Shown piece by piece: positions 8,731 through 18,989 of a stretch of DNA of 64,000 nucleotides. The notes under the pieces are model-generated. The model made no database searches. It was not told the origin of the DNA and saw nothing but the letters and a program-made list of their open reading frames with translations. This DNA comes from Pelobates cultripes. Taxonomy: Eukaryota; Chordata; Amphibia; Anura; Pelobatidae. The stretch covers positions 88,967,684 through 89,031,683 of the forward strand of contig OW240921.1 in NCBI GenBank assembly GCA_933207985.1, given 5' to 3'. The number at the start of each line of letters is the position of its first letter. Position 1 is the stretch's first letter. Both the position numbers and the translations under genes were made by a program.

Positions 8731-10401
8731 TTATAAAAATGTATTTTCTGTGTGGTAGACCTTAAAACATGCTCCAATACACAGTCCAGGTTTTGTAGGG
8801 CAATCGGGACAGTGAAAAGGGGTGTCTGTCCTTTTCCCTTTTTTATAACAGACCCGGCAACGTTTCTGGGGGTTTCTTTTTTTTGGTGTTGGCGGTATCT
8901 TAAAAATAAAATGTCTAGACGACTCTTGCACTGTCGTTGGAACTTGACCATCTCCATAAATTATTGTGGAAATCAGCTTGAGCTGAAATTGGAGATAGGT
9001 GGTTCTTCCTGGATTCATTTTTTTAAAAATTAAAAATGAATTATGTGTTGCTACTTGCAACAGGTAGATAGCCACCTTTTTATACCAGGCTTTTGTCTTT
9101 CTTAAGATAAGATAAGGCTGCATCAGCTGATCAGCCAAATCAACACCCCCCATGTGCCTGTTATAAGCCCTGATGCACACCGGTTTTGTCTGTACCCTGC
9201 CTCGGACAGTGACGTCTGACATGCCCTCGTTATGGATGGTTGTTAGCATGTGAACATCCTTCCTGTCCTTAAATTTTAGCGCAAGCAGTTCAGCCTTGCG
9301 CAGAGCTTTGCATTCCCCTTTTTTTAATTTGGCCTCTATGAGAGGTCTGGGGAAATCCTTGGCATTTCTTCTTACAGTGCCGCAGGCCAGTGTCTGTAAA
9401 CTATAAAGAATTTTAAACAAGTGGACACTGCTGTAAAAATTGTCCACATAAAGGTGGTAACCCTTATTGAACAAAGGGTTCAGTAGGTCCCAAACAAGTT
9501 TCCCAGTTGTCCCCAGAGAGTCAGGACAGCCAGGAGGGTTCAGTTGAGCATCTTTCCCCTCGTATACACGAAAGGCAAATGTGTAGCCACTTTCGCTCTC
9601 GCAAAGTTTGTACACTTTAATGCCATACCTAGACCGCTTTGAGGGGATATATTGTTTGAACCCTAATCTCCCTTTGTATTTCATAAGGGATTCATCAATG
9701 GATAAAGTTTGTTGGGGAGTATAAACTTCAGAAAATCTGTTCTGAAGATGGTCTACCAGTGGGCGTATTTTATGAAGCCTATCATATTGGGGGTGATCTC
9801 TGGGGTGACAGAGCGTATTGTCGTTGAAATGTAAGTATCTCAGCAGCAGCTCATATCTTGGTCTAGGCATTGTTTGGGAGAATATAGGAGTCGAACAAAT
9901 TGGGTTGGTGCTCCAGTAAGACCGGATTGATGGCTTCTTTATTATCCCCATGAGCATGGTAAGAGCCCAGAATGTTTTAAGTTCAGGGACATCTGTGGGA
10001 TGCCAAGCATGCTCCCTGACTGTATAGCTACCTGGATTGGTCTCAATAAATTGGCTAGCGTATAAATTAGTCTGGGAAGCAATCTCCTCCCAGATGGTAT
10101 CCCCTAAAAATAACTCCATATATTGTATAGGGGAGAAGTCAACCACATTCACATTAATGCCTGCGTTGGCACTAAAAGGGGGGATGTTGGGCTCAGCTAA
10201 CTGTGGAGGTACCCAGTCCTCCTCCACATTCAGCGTAGCAGGGGAAGCACAGCTTCTTTTAGCAGCTGGCTCACACACAGATGACATGTCACTAGACGTG
10301 CCGCTAAACTGACCTGGGTCAAAATCGGACGCAGTGTCAGTGGCGTCAGAGTCTGACGCCAAGAAGGCATATGCCTCCTCCAAGCTGTACATGCGCTGCA
10401 T
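8731..10401 (-). CDS. piggyBac transposase, apparently intact
   Basis: An uninterrupted 556-codon frame encodes a DDD transposase that cuts and pastes DNA at TTAA sites through hairpin intermediates in the nucleus. The acidic N-terminus (about 1-90) is followed by a conserved domain with AWHPTDVPELKTFWAL and YELLLRYLHFNDN. Catalytic aspartates are D236 (SIDESLMKYKGR), D320 (HLYVDNFYSS) and D421 (GGVDLADQ). Residues 515-550 form a Cys-rich C-terminal domain (CRVC, CPDCP, CIGACFKVYH). The start is ATG at 10399-10401, with an in-frame stop two codons upstream. Length fits the family (about 560-600). It resembles the frog Uribo group and PGBD4-like proteins. It could be active or a very young copy. 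Domestication is possible but not indicated, since no flanking exons are seen. Confidence 0.95.
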   Translation of the reverse strand: MQRMYSLEEAYAFLASDSDATDTASDFDPGQFSGTSSDMSSVCEPAAKRSCASPATLNVEEDWVPPQLAEPNIPPFSANAGINVNVVDFSPIQYMELFLGDTIWEEIASQTNLYASQFIETNPGSYTVREHAWHPTDVPELKTFWALTMLMGIIKKPSIRSYWSTNPICSTPIFSQTMPRPRYELLLRYLHFNDNTLCHPRDHPQYDRLHKIRPLVDHLQNRFSEVYTPQQTLSIDESLMKYKGRLGFKQYIPSKRSRYGIKVYKLCESESGYTFAFRVYEGKDAQLNPPGCPDSLGTTGKLVWDLLNPLFNKGYHLYVDNFYSSVHLFKILYSLQTLACGTVRRNAKDFPRPLIEAKLKKGECKALRKAELLALKFKDRKDVHMLTTIHNEGMSDVTVRGRVQTKPVCIRAYNRHMGGVDLADQLMQPYLILRKTKAWYKKVAIYLLQVATHNSFLIFKKMNPGRTTYLQFQLKLISTIIYGDGQVPTTVQESSRHFIFKIPPTPKKRNPQKRCRVCYKKGKRTDTPFHCPDCPTKPGLCIGACFKVYHTENTFL

Positions 10402-10718
10402 GTTTCACACTAACAGACTAAACTAACAAAATACTAAACACAATATTTTTTTATTTTTTTTTAAACACTAAAACAGACTAAAACAGACTAAAACAGTAAT
10501 CCCTAAACTAACTCCTGTTAGAAGAATCTAATGGAGATTTGGGGGAAGGAAACTGACTGACTACGACAGACTATGACAGACTATGACAGACTAAAACAGA
10601 CTACGACAGACTAAAACAGACTAAAACAGACTACAGACTACGACAGACAGTCTAAGACAGTCTAAGACAGTCTAAGACAGTCTAAGACAGTCTAAGACAC
10701 AGATTTTTTAAAATAAAG
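10402..10718 (-). repeat. piggyBac 5' leader with ACAGACTA(A/C)GA tandem array
   Basis: Upstream of the transposase start the sequence carries irregular tandem units ACAGACTAAA / ACAGACTACG / CAGTCTAAGA of about 10 bp from 10470 to 10700. The same leader begins upstream of the truncated copy (8514-8690) but has fewer units, so the array has expanded in this copy. Confidence 0.75.
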
Positions 10719-11178
10719 TTAACCCTTAAGGGCAAAAAAAAAATACAGACAGTACAAATGCACTGTCTGTAACAGATCTGGCAGGGAAGGGGTTAAAAGG
10801 GATTTTTTATTAACTGCAGATACTTTATATTTTTCACAGGAACAGCTGCTGCAACAAACTATCAGGATCTCTGTCTCTCTCCTCTCACAAAACGCTACAG
10901 AGAGGAGAGAGGCAGAGATCAGTGTCAAAGTGAGTGTTTGTAATACCCACTTTGACACCAGCCAATTGTGAGCGATCGCGGATCGCTCACATGCCGTAAT
11001 TGGCTGTTACTATCTGCCTGGGATGCCGGGCAGATAGTAACAACGGGATTTCAGCGGAAGCGATCTCTGATCGCTCCCGCCGCCCGTTTTCCGTTAGGAC
11101 GGTTCAGGACCGTCCTCGGTCGGCAACGCAAAAATGCTGGGGACAGTCCTGAACCTTCCTGCGTCCTTAAGGGGTTAA
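10719..11178. mobile_element. TTAA-bounded piggyBac-type MITE or element end
   Basis: The block runs from TTAACCCTTAAGG (10719) to CCTTAAGGGGTTAA (ending 11178), giving short inverted termini with TTAA at both sides. Inside are paired stems: AGCGATCGCGGATCGCTC near 10971, GTTACTATCTGCC with GGCAGATAGTAAC (11005-11041), GAGAGGAGAGAG with CTCTCTCCTCTC (10873-10907), and GGACGGTTCAGGACCGTCC (11097-11115). It may be a separate MITE, or the 11178 end may be the true right terminus of the autonomous element encoding the transposase. The sequence alone does not decide. Confidence 0.65.
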
Positions 11179-11628
11179 AAATAAAAGAAGCCAAACATAG
11201 TATAGTATGCAGGTGAATAGTGGTTGAAGTAGTAGAATATACAGGACTGCTCACCTGGTTCAGAGCCTGTGACTCTGGCTCTGAGTATGATAGTATGAGT
11301 ACCACTAAGGGGGTACCAAACCCTATGGATAAGGTCAGGAACACAACTTACGTCCAGATACAAAGTATAAAAATAACATTTATTCTATACAATAAAACAA
11401 AAGTATAAATTTAAAAAGTAAAATCCTCCTGGACGTCCTGCCATATTTTGTATTTTTATGTCAATCAGTGAGAGAATTGCACATTGGTGGTAGCAGCTCA
11501 CACGTAATTTATATATATTCTTTCCTAAGCATCTGAGAACACAATATCACTTTTACACCTAATTTTTTTATACCTGAGACCTGGGTGCCACTACTACAGT
11601 GACGTGTATCACAAGCCTACCCTATACT
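11179..11628. other. Spacer before the DIRS1-like coding region
   Basis: No recognised gene. A DIRS left inverted terminal repeat would be expected here, but the CTCGCCTCCTGTCCTT motif found at the right end is absent, so the left end is missing or very diverged. The boundary of the retroelement within this stretch is unknown. Confidence 0.5.
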
Positions 11629-13030
11629 ATGGAAGACTCCCAGAGTACCCCTGTCGACTTCCAGTCTATGATTAATGTTGCTGCTTCTGTGGAGAAGGCA
11701 CTTTCCAAAGTGTGAGCTGTGGCTGATTTACCCAAATCTTCTTACAGACACCCACGCTATGAGTCAGACTCCGATGTCTCAGACTGCCATACCAGGGAGA
11801 ATTCACGCCCAAGTAAACACCACTGGAAAGGCGAGGGCACTACACCTAAACCATCCAAGGGTAAGGCGCCTGCCAAACATAAAAAATCCTCAAAATTTTA
11901 GTACCCCAGCCCCGCGTCAGGATCACTCTTCTGAAGAAGACCAAGCATTGCCACACTCCATGTCAGTTCTGGACGAGTGGCAGGCAGACCTATCCGACTT
12001 GCACTATGACGCTTTGGGTTCGGACGATAACTCTATCTCCGCTTTTATGCGTGAGACCCTCCTGGGTGCAGCCCAGACGGAGGGTAGCGAGGGTCCTGCA
12101 GATGCAAACCCCCCATTGGACCCTATGGATCAGGCTATGTTTGATCCTCGCAACATACACCACCCCAGATCAGGGGACTGGTCACCACCGGAGCACCTCT
12201 CCAGGTTCATGCACCTGTAGCTCCGCAAACCTCTGGACAAAGAGGTACGTAGCCAACTTAGGTCGGAATGCCCACGCCCTTCCCTTCCGGACAAGGTGGC
12301 TCAAAGTGGTGACAAAGTTATGACAACCTTCATGATGCGGAGTAGGCTGGACCCTCGCAGAGGGGTGGAGAAAGGACTGTGGGGCACTCAAGACAATCTG
12401 CTGGATTCCGTAGGCCCCCTTTCCCGCATTATGTACTTGGTGGACAATGCCTATGCCAAAGCTGATTCCTTTATGGCCGACAACATCAGGGAATGGGCAC
12501 ATGACGTACATGAGTGGGCACAACGATGCTTTTGTTTAATTGGAAACACTAATGTTACGCTCTCTTCTGAGAGACGAAAGGCAGGACTATACCTTATTAA
12601 CGGCAAGTTGGCAGAGCTTGGTACAAAGGAAATAGGGCCCCAGACACAAGGGAAACTGTTTGGCGAACCGTTCCTCAAGGAACTCAACAAACACGTGAAT
12701 TTGTTTACCTCACTGAACAAAGCGCAGTCATCTATGCGTAGAGTCTTCAGGGGAAACCCCATGAGAGTGGTTTTGGAAGTGCTGGCCGGCAACGGGGCCG
12801 TGCCGCCAGCCGGTTTTGGCCTTCAGGCTCCCACACCCAGCCAACACCCTTCTACCCATCCAGAGATTACAGGCTACCGCCCTCCTACTCCAGAGGCTTG
12901 GGCAGAGGCCGTGGACCGCGTGGACGCAGACGTTCCCGCTTCACTGCAGGTAGGCAACCTTACTCCCCCCTCTCTTACCATGCACACGCACTGCGGGACG
13001 TATTTCCCTTTCTTTCCAGAATTGGGCCGC
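11629..13030 (+). pseudogene. DIRS1-like gag, broken
   Basis: The likely start is ATG at 11629 (MEDSQSTPVDFQ). A TGA at 11713 and a TAG at 11899 interrupt the first frame, and the reading continues one frame over. A TAG at 12218 interrupts that frame before the long segment LDPRRGVEKGLWGTQ ... LVDNAYAKADSF ... RRKAGLYLINGKLAELG (12300-12760). A basic RGRGPRGRRRSR stretch at about 12900 probably closes the protein and would bind nucleic acid. The role is structural, packaging element RNA. The family assignment comes from position and overall resemblance to vertebrate DIRS gags. Confidence 0.75.
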
Positions 13031-13099
13031 CCTGTTGTCAGACACGTCGATTCTGCAAACGGTACAGGGCTACATCATAGACCTGGTGGGGATCCCTAT

Positions 13100-14448
13100 T
13101 CAGGCGCACCACCTGCGCTCCATCCATCTGTCGCCTCACGACCACAATCTTGTCGACAACAAGATTCGGCTTTGGAGGTTTTTTCAGCAATATCTTTCTT
13201 GTCAGCCAAAAGACAGGAAAATTCCGTCCTGTCATCAACCTGCACAACCTCAACGCATACGTGGTGTACCGCCACTTCAGGATGGAAGGCATCCCCTTTT
13301 TGCGAGACCTCCTGCGAAGCAACGACAACGACTGGTTTACCAGGCTGGACCTAAAAGACACATACCTTTCTGTCCCAGTGCACCCAGACTGCCGACTTCT
13401 CCTTCGATTTCTCTGGCACGACTGTCCTTGGCAATTCACCTGCCTCCCTTTTGGGCTCAGCTCGGCACCATGGTGTTTCACCAAACTCCTGAAACCAGTG
13501 ATAGCCCACCTGTGGTCCAGGGGCGTCTGGTGCATCATTTACCTGGACGACATCCTTTTCTTCTGCTCCTGGAGTTCAGGCTACGTCAACACACTTGTCT
13601 CGCAGTGGCGCTATTGGAATCCCTGGGTTTCGTTGTGAACCACCAGAAATTGGAAATGTCTCCCTCTCAAATGATACAATTCCTGGGGTTTGAGATCGAC
13701 TCCACATCATGCACTCTGAGACTACCATCATCAAAGATCTCATCTATTCGGAAGGATATCCGCAGAGTACTTCGTTGTGACACCATTCCGTTACACAACT
13801 TAGCCAGAATCGTGGGACTCCTCTCCACTTCCATACAGGCCATATTTCCGGGCCCCCTCCATTAAAGGGCCATGCAACGGCTCAAGGCAAGATTCCTGTG
13901 CCGCAGGCTCATGCACGATCAACCCATCCCAGTGACAGCGGAGGTTCACGAAGAACTGTCCTGGTGGCTGGACAGCATGCAGGCCTGGAATGGCAGAGAC
14001 GTATTCGGAGACACCCCGGATTTTATACTGGAGTCCGACGCCAGCTTGTGTGGCTGGGGCGCCACCAACGAAGCCACTTCCATGGGGGGAACATGGACGA
14101 CACAGGAGCTCTCCATGCACATAAATTGCTTAGAACTCCTGGCAGGTTCCTTCGCGATCCGCAGCCTGGCTCGGGAGAAATCCAACTGTTGCATCCTCCT
14201 TCGCATGGACAATGTCTCCGCAGTGTGATATATCAATCGCCTGGGGGGTGCACGCTCCCGCCTTCTGTCGGACATCACAAAGGACATCTTCGACTTCTGC
14301 CTTCCCTGCAACATTGCACTCAAGGCCGAATACCTCCCAGGAGAAGTTAACCTCACGGCGGACTGGTTATCTCGTCATTGGAGGGGCGTCAGTGACTGGA
14401 AGCTGGACACAAGAGTATTCCGGGCCATCACAGCCCGGAAGGGCCCTC
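13100..14448 (+). pseudogene. DIRS1-like reverse transcriptase and RNase H, broken
   Basis: RT motifs are clear: FRPVINLHNLNAYV, FTRLDLKDTYLSVPVHPD, FTCLPFGLSSAPWCFTK and the catalytic YLDD (about 13540). A one-base shift near 13570-13600 moves the reading frame, which continues with LGFVVNHQKLEMSPSQ and QFLGFEID. TAA at 13863 and TGA at 14226 are in-frame stops in otherwise well-kept sequence. RNase H follows: LESDASLCGWGA, NCLELLAG, MDNVSAV, then LPGEVNLTADWLSR. The enzyme would copy element RNA into DNA and degrade the template. Few lesions suggest a moderately recent insertion. Confidence 0.92.
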
Positions 14449-14952
14449 CTTCTTTTTGATCTGTTTGCCTCCCGCAACAACCACCAGACCCCGGAATTCT
14501 TCAGCTGGTTCCCGGAACTGGAGAGCACAGCAACGGACGCATTTCTCCAACGTTGGCCGACCAGCGGGGCCTATGCTTTTCCCCCATTCGTTATGATTGT
14601 GAGAACACTGCACCAGCTCCGGACACAGCAAGTGACACTGACTCTCATAATGCCCTTGTGGCAGAGCCAACCGTGGTTCCTGGACCTTCTGGCCTCCTCA
14701 TGCAAGGACCCTCTACTTCTACTGTCATTCCCAGACCTCCTCATGGATCCCAAAGGGAATCTTCACCCATTTCTACTGGAAGACCATCTGCCCCTTGTGG
14801 CTTTGACTCTTTCAGGGGTTCCTGGCAGGTCGGCGGACTATCGCAGGCTGCTAGAGACCTCTTATGGGATTCATGGGCCCCCGGAACTAGACGCTGCTAC
14901 CTTTCAGCTTGGGCCTCCTGGTCTACTTGGTGCATGGAATGGGACTCCGATC
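14449..14952 (+). pseudogene. DIRS methyltransferase-like segment, cut by assembly gap
   Basis: The segment FDLFASRNNHQTPEFFSW, DAFLQRWPTSGAYAFPP, TLTLIMPLWQSQPWF and DLLMDPKGNLHPF is the conserved region that follows RNase H in vertebrate DIRS elements, often described as methyltransferase-like. A frameshift near 14445 separates it from the RNase H frame. The reading runs into the N gap. Confidence 0.7.
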
Positions 14953-15052
14953 NNNNNNNNNNNNNNNNNNNNNNNNNNNNNNNNNNNNNNNNNNNNNNNN
15001 NNNNNNNNNNNNNNNNNNNNNNNNNNNNNNNNNNNNNNNNNNNNNNNNNNNN
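14953..15052. other. Assembly gap of 100 N
   Basis: Exactly 100 N bases. A round number of this kind is usually a placeholder for a gap of unknown size. It removes the junction between the methyltransferase-like segment and the recombinase N-terminus. Confidence 0.98.
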
Positions 15053-15109
15053 CATTTACAGCACCTATACCCGTGATTCTTAATTTTCTATCATCCTTGT
15101 TTTCGACAG

Positions 15110-15843
15110 GCCGATCCTACCGCTCCATTAACGTTGTTCGTTCGGCGACTACTGCGGCCCACACTCCCCTCGGGGACCTCCCGGTTGGCAAAGATCCTCT
15201 AGTTTGCCACCTACTCTGCGGTATGTGGCTCTGCCGCCCTCCAGGCCCCAAGTACACCGTCTCTGGGATGTCGGGCTGGTTCTCTGCTTCATCCGGGATT
15301 GGCACCCTAACGAACAATTATCTCTCTGACAATTGTCAGCTAAGTTTGCTTTCCTGCTTTGCCTGGTGTCTTTCTGTCGGGTGTCTGATGTGCGAACTTT
15401 CGACATCGATGCTTTTGATGTAGCCCCCGATGGGGTCACATTCCTTATCTCCCGACGTACCAAATCAGATACGACGTAGGTTTTTTAGCCTTTTTTCCCC
15501 GACGACAAGCAGCTTTGTGTGGTATCTACTCTTCGCAGATACGTCGGGGTTACCTCCCCTCTTCGGAACTTGGCATCGGGCCAACTCTTTGTGTCCTACG
15601 TTTGGCCCCTCGCTGCGGTCTCGGTTACCACACTAGCTCGATGGATTCGCTGGATCCTTTCCCTTGCCGGTATAGACCCCTCATTCGGCTCCCATTCTGT
15701 ACGCGCGGCGGCAGCCTCCTCAGACTTCTTGGTGGGGGTGTAATTGTTGGATATTCTGCAGGCGGAGGATTGGTCTAGGGAATCTACATTTTGTTCCTTC
15801 TATTTCCGCACTCCTCCTTCTGCTGGGTTATCTCTACTTCAGC
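15110..15843 (+). pseudogene. DIRS1-like tyrosine recombinase, broken
   Basis: The early part is in pieces. From about 15480 one frame reads FFPDDKQLCVVSTLRRYVG, SGQLFVSYVWP, TLARWIRWILSLAGID and FGSHSVRAAAASSDF, which contains the HxxR pair (H at 15693, R at 15702). After an in-frame TAA at 15741 it continues LDILQAEDWSRESTFCSFYFR, with the nucleophilic Tyr at 15801-15803. This enzyme would integrate the circular cDNA. The stop lies between the HxxR motif and the Tyr, so the product would be inactive. Confidence 0.88.
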
Positions 15844-15860
15844 ATTAAAAGTGCAAAATA

Positions 15861-15930
15861 GGAAGCCTCCTGTCATGTTATAAAATTGAAGATTATTTTA
15901 ATAAGGACAGGAGGCGAGTATTTTCTCTCC
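15861..15930 (+). repeat. DIRS internal complementary region
   Basis: CCTCCTGTCATGTTATAAAA, TTGAAGATTAT and AAGGACAGGAGGCGAGTATT follow the recombinase. The reverse complement of these blocks is found at 16563-16640, and the block itself contains complementary CCTCCTGTC and GACAGGAGG. This matches the internal complementary region that DIRS elements use to rebuild their ends. Confidence 0.8.
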
Positions 15931-16562
15931 CTTGTGTTCCCTCCTCTGGCGCACCTGAGGGGTGGGGGGTGGATCTCGAGGTGACAGAGGTTAGCTATCA
16001 CAGGTTAGATTTGTTGTTTTATCCCATTATATCATATTGTGGTCTACTCTGGTTCCCGTTTTCTGTTCAGGTTGTAGGGACCTGAAATTATATTGTTTTC
16101 AGGAGCATGGTTTAGTGTATGATATCATTACTGTGGTCTGCACCGTCTTATATCCATATACAAAGCACACTTATAAAGGCTCATCTGCTTCACCAGTTGC
16201 GGTTCAGTACCTAACCTATTTTATACTCTCCTTTTCAGTGTAACCCTCTTCAGGACCTCCACTGGATGTCATTTCAGGATAGCCTACGACTCCGCCTGAT
16301 TGGCTGATGACTTCGTTTGTCTCTCATGTTCTTCGTTTTCGATGATCGGGAGTCTCCTCAAGTTCAGTGCTTCCCGGAGGATACTCCTACTGGTTTCTTT
16401 GGTTTTGTTGGTTTCGGGTTCGGTCAGGACTTGGATGTCGCTTAAACAAAGAGGAAGTGTTAAGGCAGCATGACCCTTATATATACTATGCTGCTCATTG
16501 ATTTGTTGTTATTCTTTACATTTTTCTTTGCTGCTATGGAGTTAGTAAAAAGAGTTAATGCA

Positions 16563-16640
16563 GAATACTCGCCTCCTGTCCTTCTTAAAGTTAAAATTAT
16601 TAGTACACTAAAGCTAGCATAATCTTCAATTTTGTACAAT
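16563..16640 (-). repeat. DIRS right inverted terminal repeat
   Basis: GAATACTCGCCTCCTGTCCTT and ATAATCTTCAATTTTGTA are the reverse complement of the internal complementary region at 15861-15930. The exact end of the element is not fixed. The 600 bp between the two blocks holds the 3' part of the element and no other recognised feature. Confidence 0.75.
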
Positions 16641-17214
16641 CCTTTTATAGTTTTCAGAAAATAGATTTCTAGATATAGTTGTGTTTTCTTTTTGTGTGAC
16701 ATAAATATTAACTATTGCTAAACTTTGAAACTTTGTTAAAGGGGATATATTTAATCAGAGGAGGCTGGTGAAGCTTAAAGATGGTGAGGCATACACACAC
16801 ACACACACAATTGTTTTGCTGTGACCACTGAACTTTCTTTCGGACCAACCTCCACTGTATTTAATAATGGTAACAGTGTGAAAATTGTATTACATTTTCT
16901 ATATTAATATTTTCTCGGGACTAATTCTAGCTTATAAACAAGAATACAGTGATCGCTTGTGCCATATAAGGTGGAAAAGTGCCTTAGAGGACCATAATAG
17001 TGTCAGGAATACAAGCATGTATTCCTGACACTACAGTGCTGGTATAGCTGCTTAGGTGTCCTCCCTGCTCCTCTCTTCTCCCCCCCCACTCACCCACCGC
17101 GGCATATTCAAGTTGGAATTTTACTATTGATTTATAAAGTGGCAAAATTATATTTTCATCACGTTAATCAATCCATTTGTATTCATGACAAGCAATGTAA
17201 TTTCAATATATCAA
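16641..17214. other. Non-coding, with CA microsatellite and MITE remnant
   Basis: A short (AC)n run is at 16793-16810. At 16985-17045, AGAGGACCATAATAGTGTCAG and a hairpin GGAATACAAGCATGTATTCC match the end of the TTAA-type MITEs seen at 35899 and 55637. Nothing else is recognised. Confidence 0.6.
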
Positions 17215-17480
17215 AAGCCAAAAAAGGAACTGCACTCAACCCATAGATAAATCCTGGGTGCAACCAAACATGGGTCCAGCACCAAGGCACAACAGGTAGT
17301 TTGTAGTCACAGAAGAACGAAAAAGGTCCAGGCACTCCCAGGCTTATATAGGCAAATTTGTTAGAACTATAGTGTCCAGCAGCAATGTTTTGAAAGCTTG
17401 AAAAAGAACTTTTGGTCAAAACGTTGCTGCTGAACACTATAGTTCCAATAAAATTGCCTATCTAAGACTTTCGAGTACCT
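17215..17480 (+). mobile_element. Penelope-like 3' tail remnant (probable)
   Basis: The segment carries AGGAACTGCACTCAAC, then CAAAACGTTGCTGCTGAACA and a CAATAAAATTGCC end. Tails of the form (G)AAACGTTG...AATAAA terminate the Penelope-like element at 32330 and other fragments here. GTTTTGAAAGCTTG precedes it as part of a stem. No coding sequence is attached. Confidence 0.5.
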
Positions 17481-18985
17481 GTACTTTTTTTGTTTATTCT
17501 GTGAATATAAACAATGTCATTCCGTGATATTTTAAGAATAGAGGCTTCCACAAGCATGATGATCACAAAAAGTCAATACGTCCATTCCGTGCGAAATTTT
17601 CTGTAAACATTACTAGATACTTTACCTATGTTCGTACACATTTGGCTCCTGTGAATATTATATTTGAAGAATCACTTTCAGATTTGTTTTCTCTGATGTT
17701 TTGATTTCCCCTTGTGCTAAACAGCTGATTTAACATCTGCCTTTCTCATTCCCTGCTATCATTTGTCTCTTTTGTTTGTTTCTATTAAAAAAGTATTTTT
17801 TTCTTCTAATTTTGTTTATGAATTTATTTTATTTTTAAGTTCTTGCACTTTCTTCTATGTTTTCTAAAAGTTTATGAATGTGTATTTATCACAAATATTA
17901 AATATATATATTTCAAAATAATGGATAAATGTAAGAATATAAATCTAGAAATATCACCTTTTTGTTCCTAGGATAAGCACAGCTTGAATGAGAATGTAAT
18001 AAAGGCAATTAGAACACAAAGAGGTTACCAAAACGTAACTTTATCAGGAGTGTCAGAAAAAGCAGACTATTTTTACCATGGACATCATAATGCACAATAA
18101 TAATATTCTGCTAAATAAAACAAATCATTCATGTAATGGTAATCCACATAATATTAAAAATTGCTGAATCTAGAAAGCTATTCTCTCCCAGCTTATCTCC
18201 TTCTTTGTTGAAACAAAGACCCCATGGTCATAATCACCCTGACACTCTTGTCACTCCAATTGAATATCCCTCGTCTGGCACAAATGTTTAATGATGCAAG
18301 TCAGTCTTATGTATAGCTAATGTGCGATAGTGTGTGAAGGCTGTAGCTTGGCATCATGCTGTATTTAGATACAGTACAACGCATGCAAGTGATAGAGGTC
18401 AGTATGTTACATCTGCTCTCTTACATTCCCAAGGGATGACTGTCACAGAAAACAGTCTATTAAAATCAGATAAAACAACTCATCCAAAGCTTTTCTTACA
18501 TCTGGGTTTAATAAAGCTCTGAGCATTGCCTTGTTTGTTTAGAACTGGTGGCATTCTTTGGATTATGATAATATTTGTTAAACCTCTTTAGGACCAAAGC
18601 GATGCTATAGATATCACAATAACAGTGGGTTTGCTCAGTTCTAGTCCCAGAGGGGTTAAACACCTTTATATGCTAAATTGTTGCTCTTTGGATTAAAATG
18701 ACTATAAAGGGGGTTCAATAAAAATGATTGGATGTGGTTAAAAAGAACTGTATCATACACTCAACTCTTCACCCAAAATCAGGGTGAACAGATTTTGAAA
18801 ATAAAAAAACGGGATCCCCATTAGTGATACAAATATCTAATAAAATAAAGAGAAATACATACACACTAGAAGTCTTTAACCTATTCCAGACAGAGGTGGC
18901 TGTTATAGCTCATCCTCTTACTGGTACTCAAATTAGTGTCTTTACATTTAGATGTTGTAGGAGCATGATCAGAGCACTCACATAC
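17481..18985. other. AT-rich non-coding stretch with small TTAA-type fragment
   Basis: Mostly unrecognised AT-rich DNA. At 18577-18661 TTAAACCTCTTTAGGACC and CCAGAGGGGTTAA form imperfect inverted ends resembling those of the piggyBac-type MITE at 10719-11178. Confidence 0.55.
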
Positions 18986-18989
18986 CCTA

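Larger units (their letters stand above)
11629..16640 (+). mobile_element. DIRS1-like tyrosine-recombinase retroelement
   Basis: In order on the plus strand lie gag-like sequence, reverse transcriptase, RNase H, a methyltransferase-like segment, an assembly gap, and a tyrosine recombinase, then an internal complementary region and a right inverted terminal repeat. This order, and the recombinase in place of an integrase, define the DIRS group, which inserts through a circular intermediate without making target duplications. Left terminal repeat not found. Coding parts carry a few stops and frameshifts, so this copy is defective but not ancient. Confidence 0.9.

Noticed and set aside
8731..10401. 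Domesticated PGBD-type host gene
   Set aside because: No introns, flanking exons or conserved neighbours are visible, and a decayed sister copy lies next to it. A transposon copy is the simpler reading.
13038..14356. Minus-strand frames of 106-166 codons
   Set aside because: Antisense to DIRS RT and RNase H, with no independent motifs.
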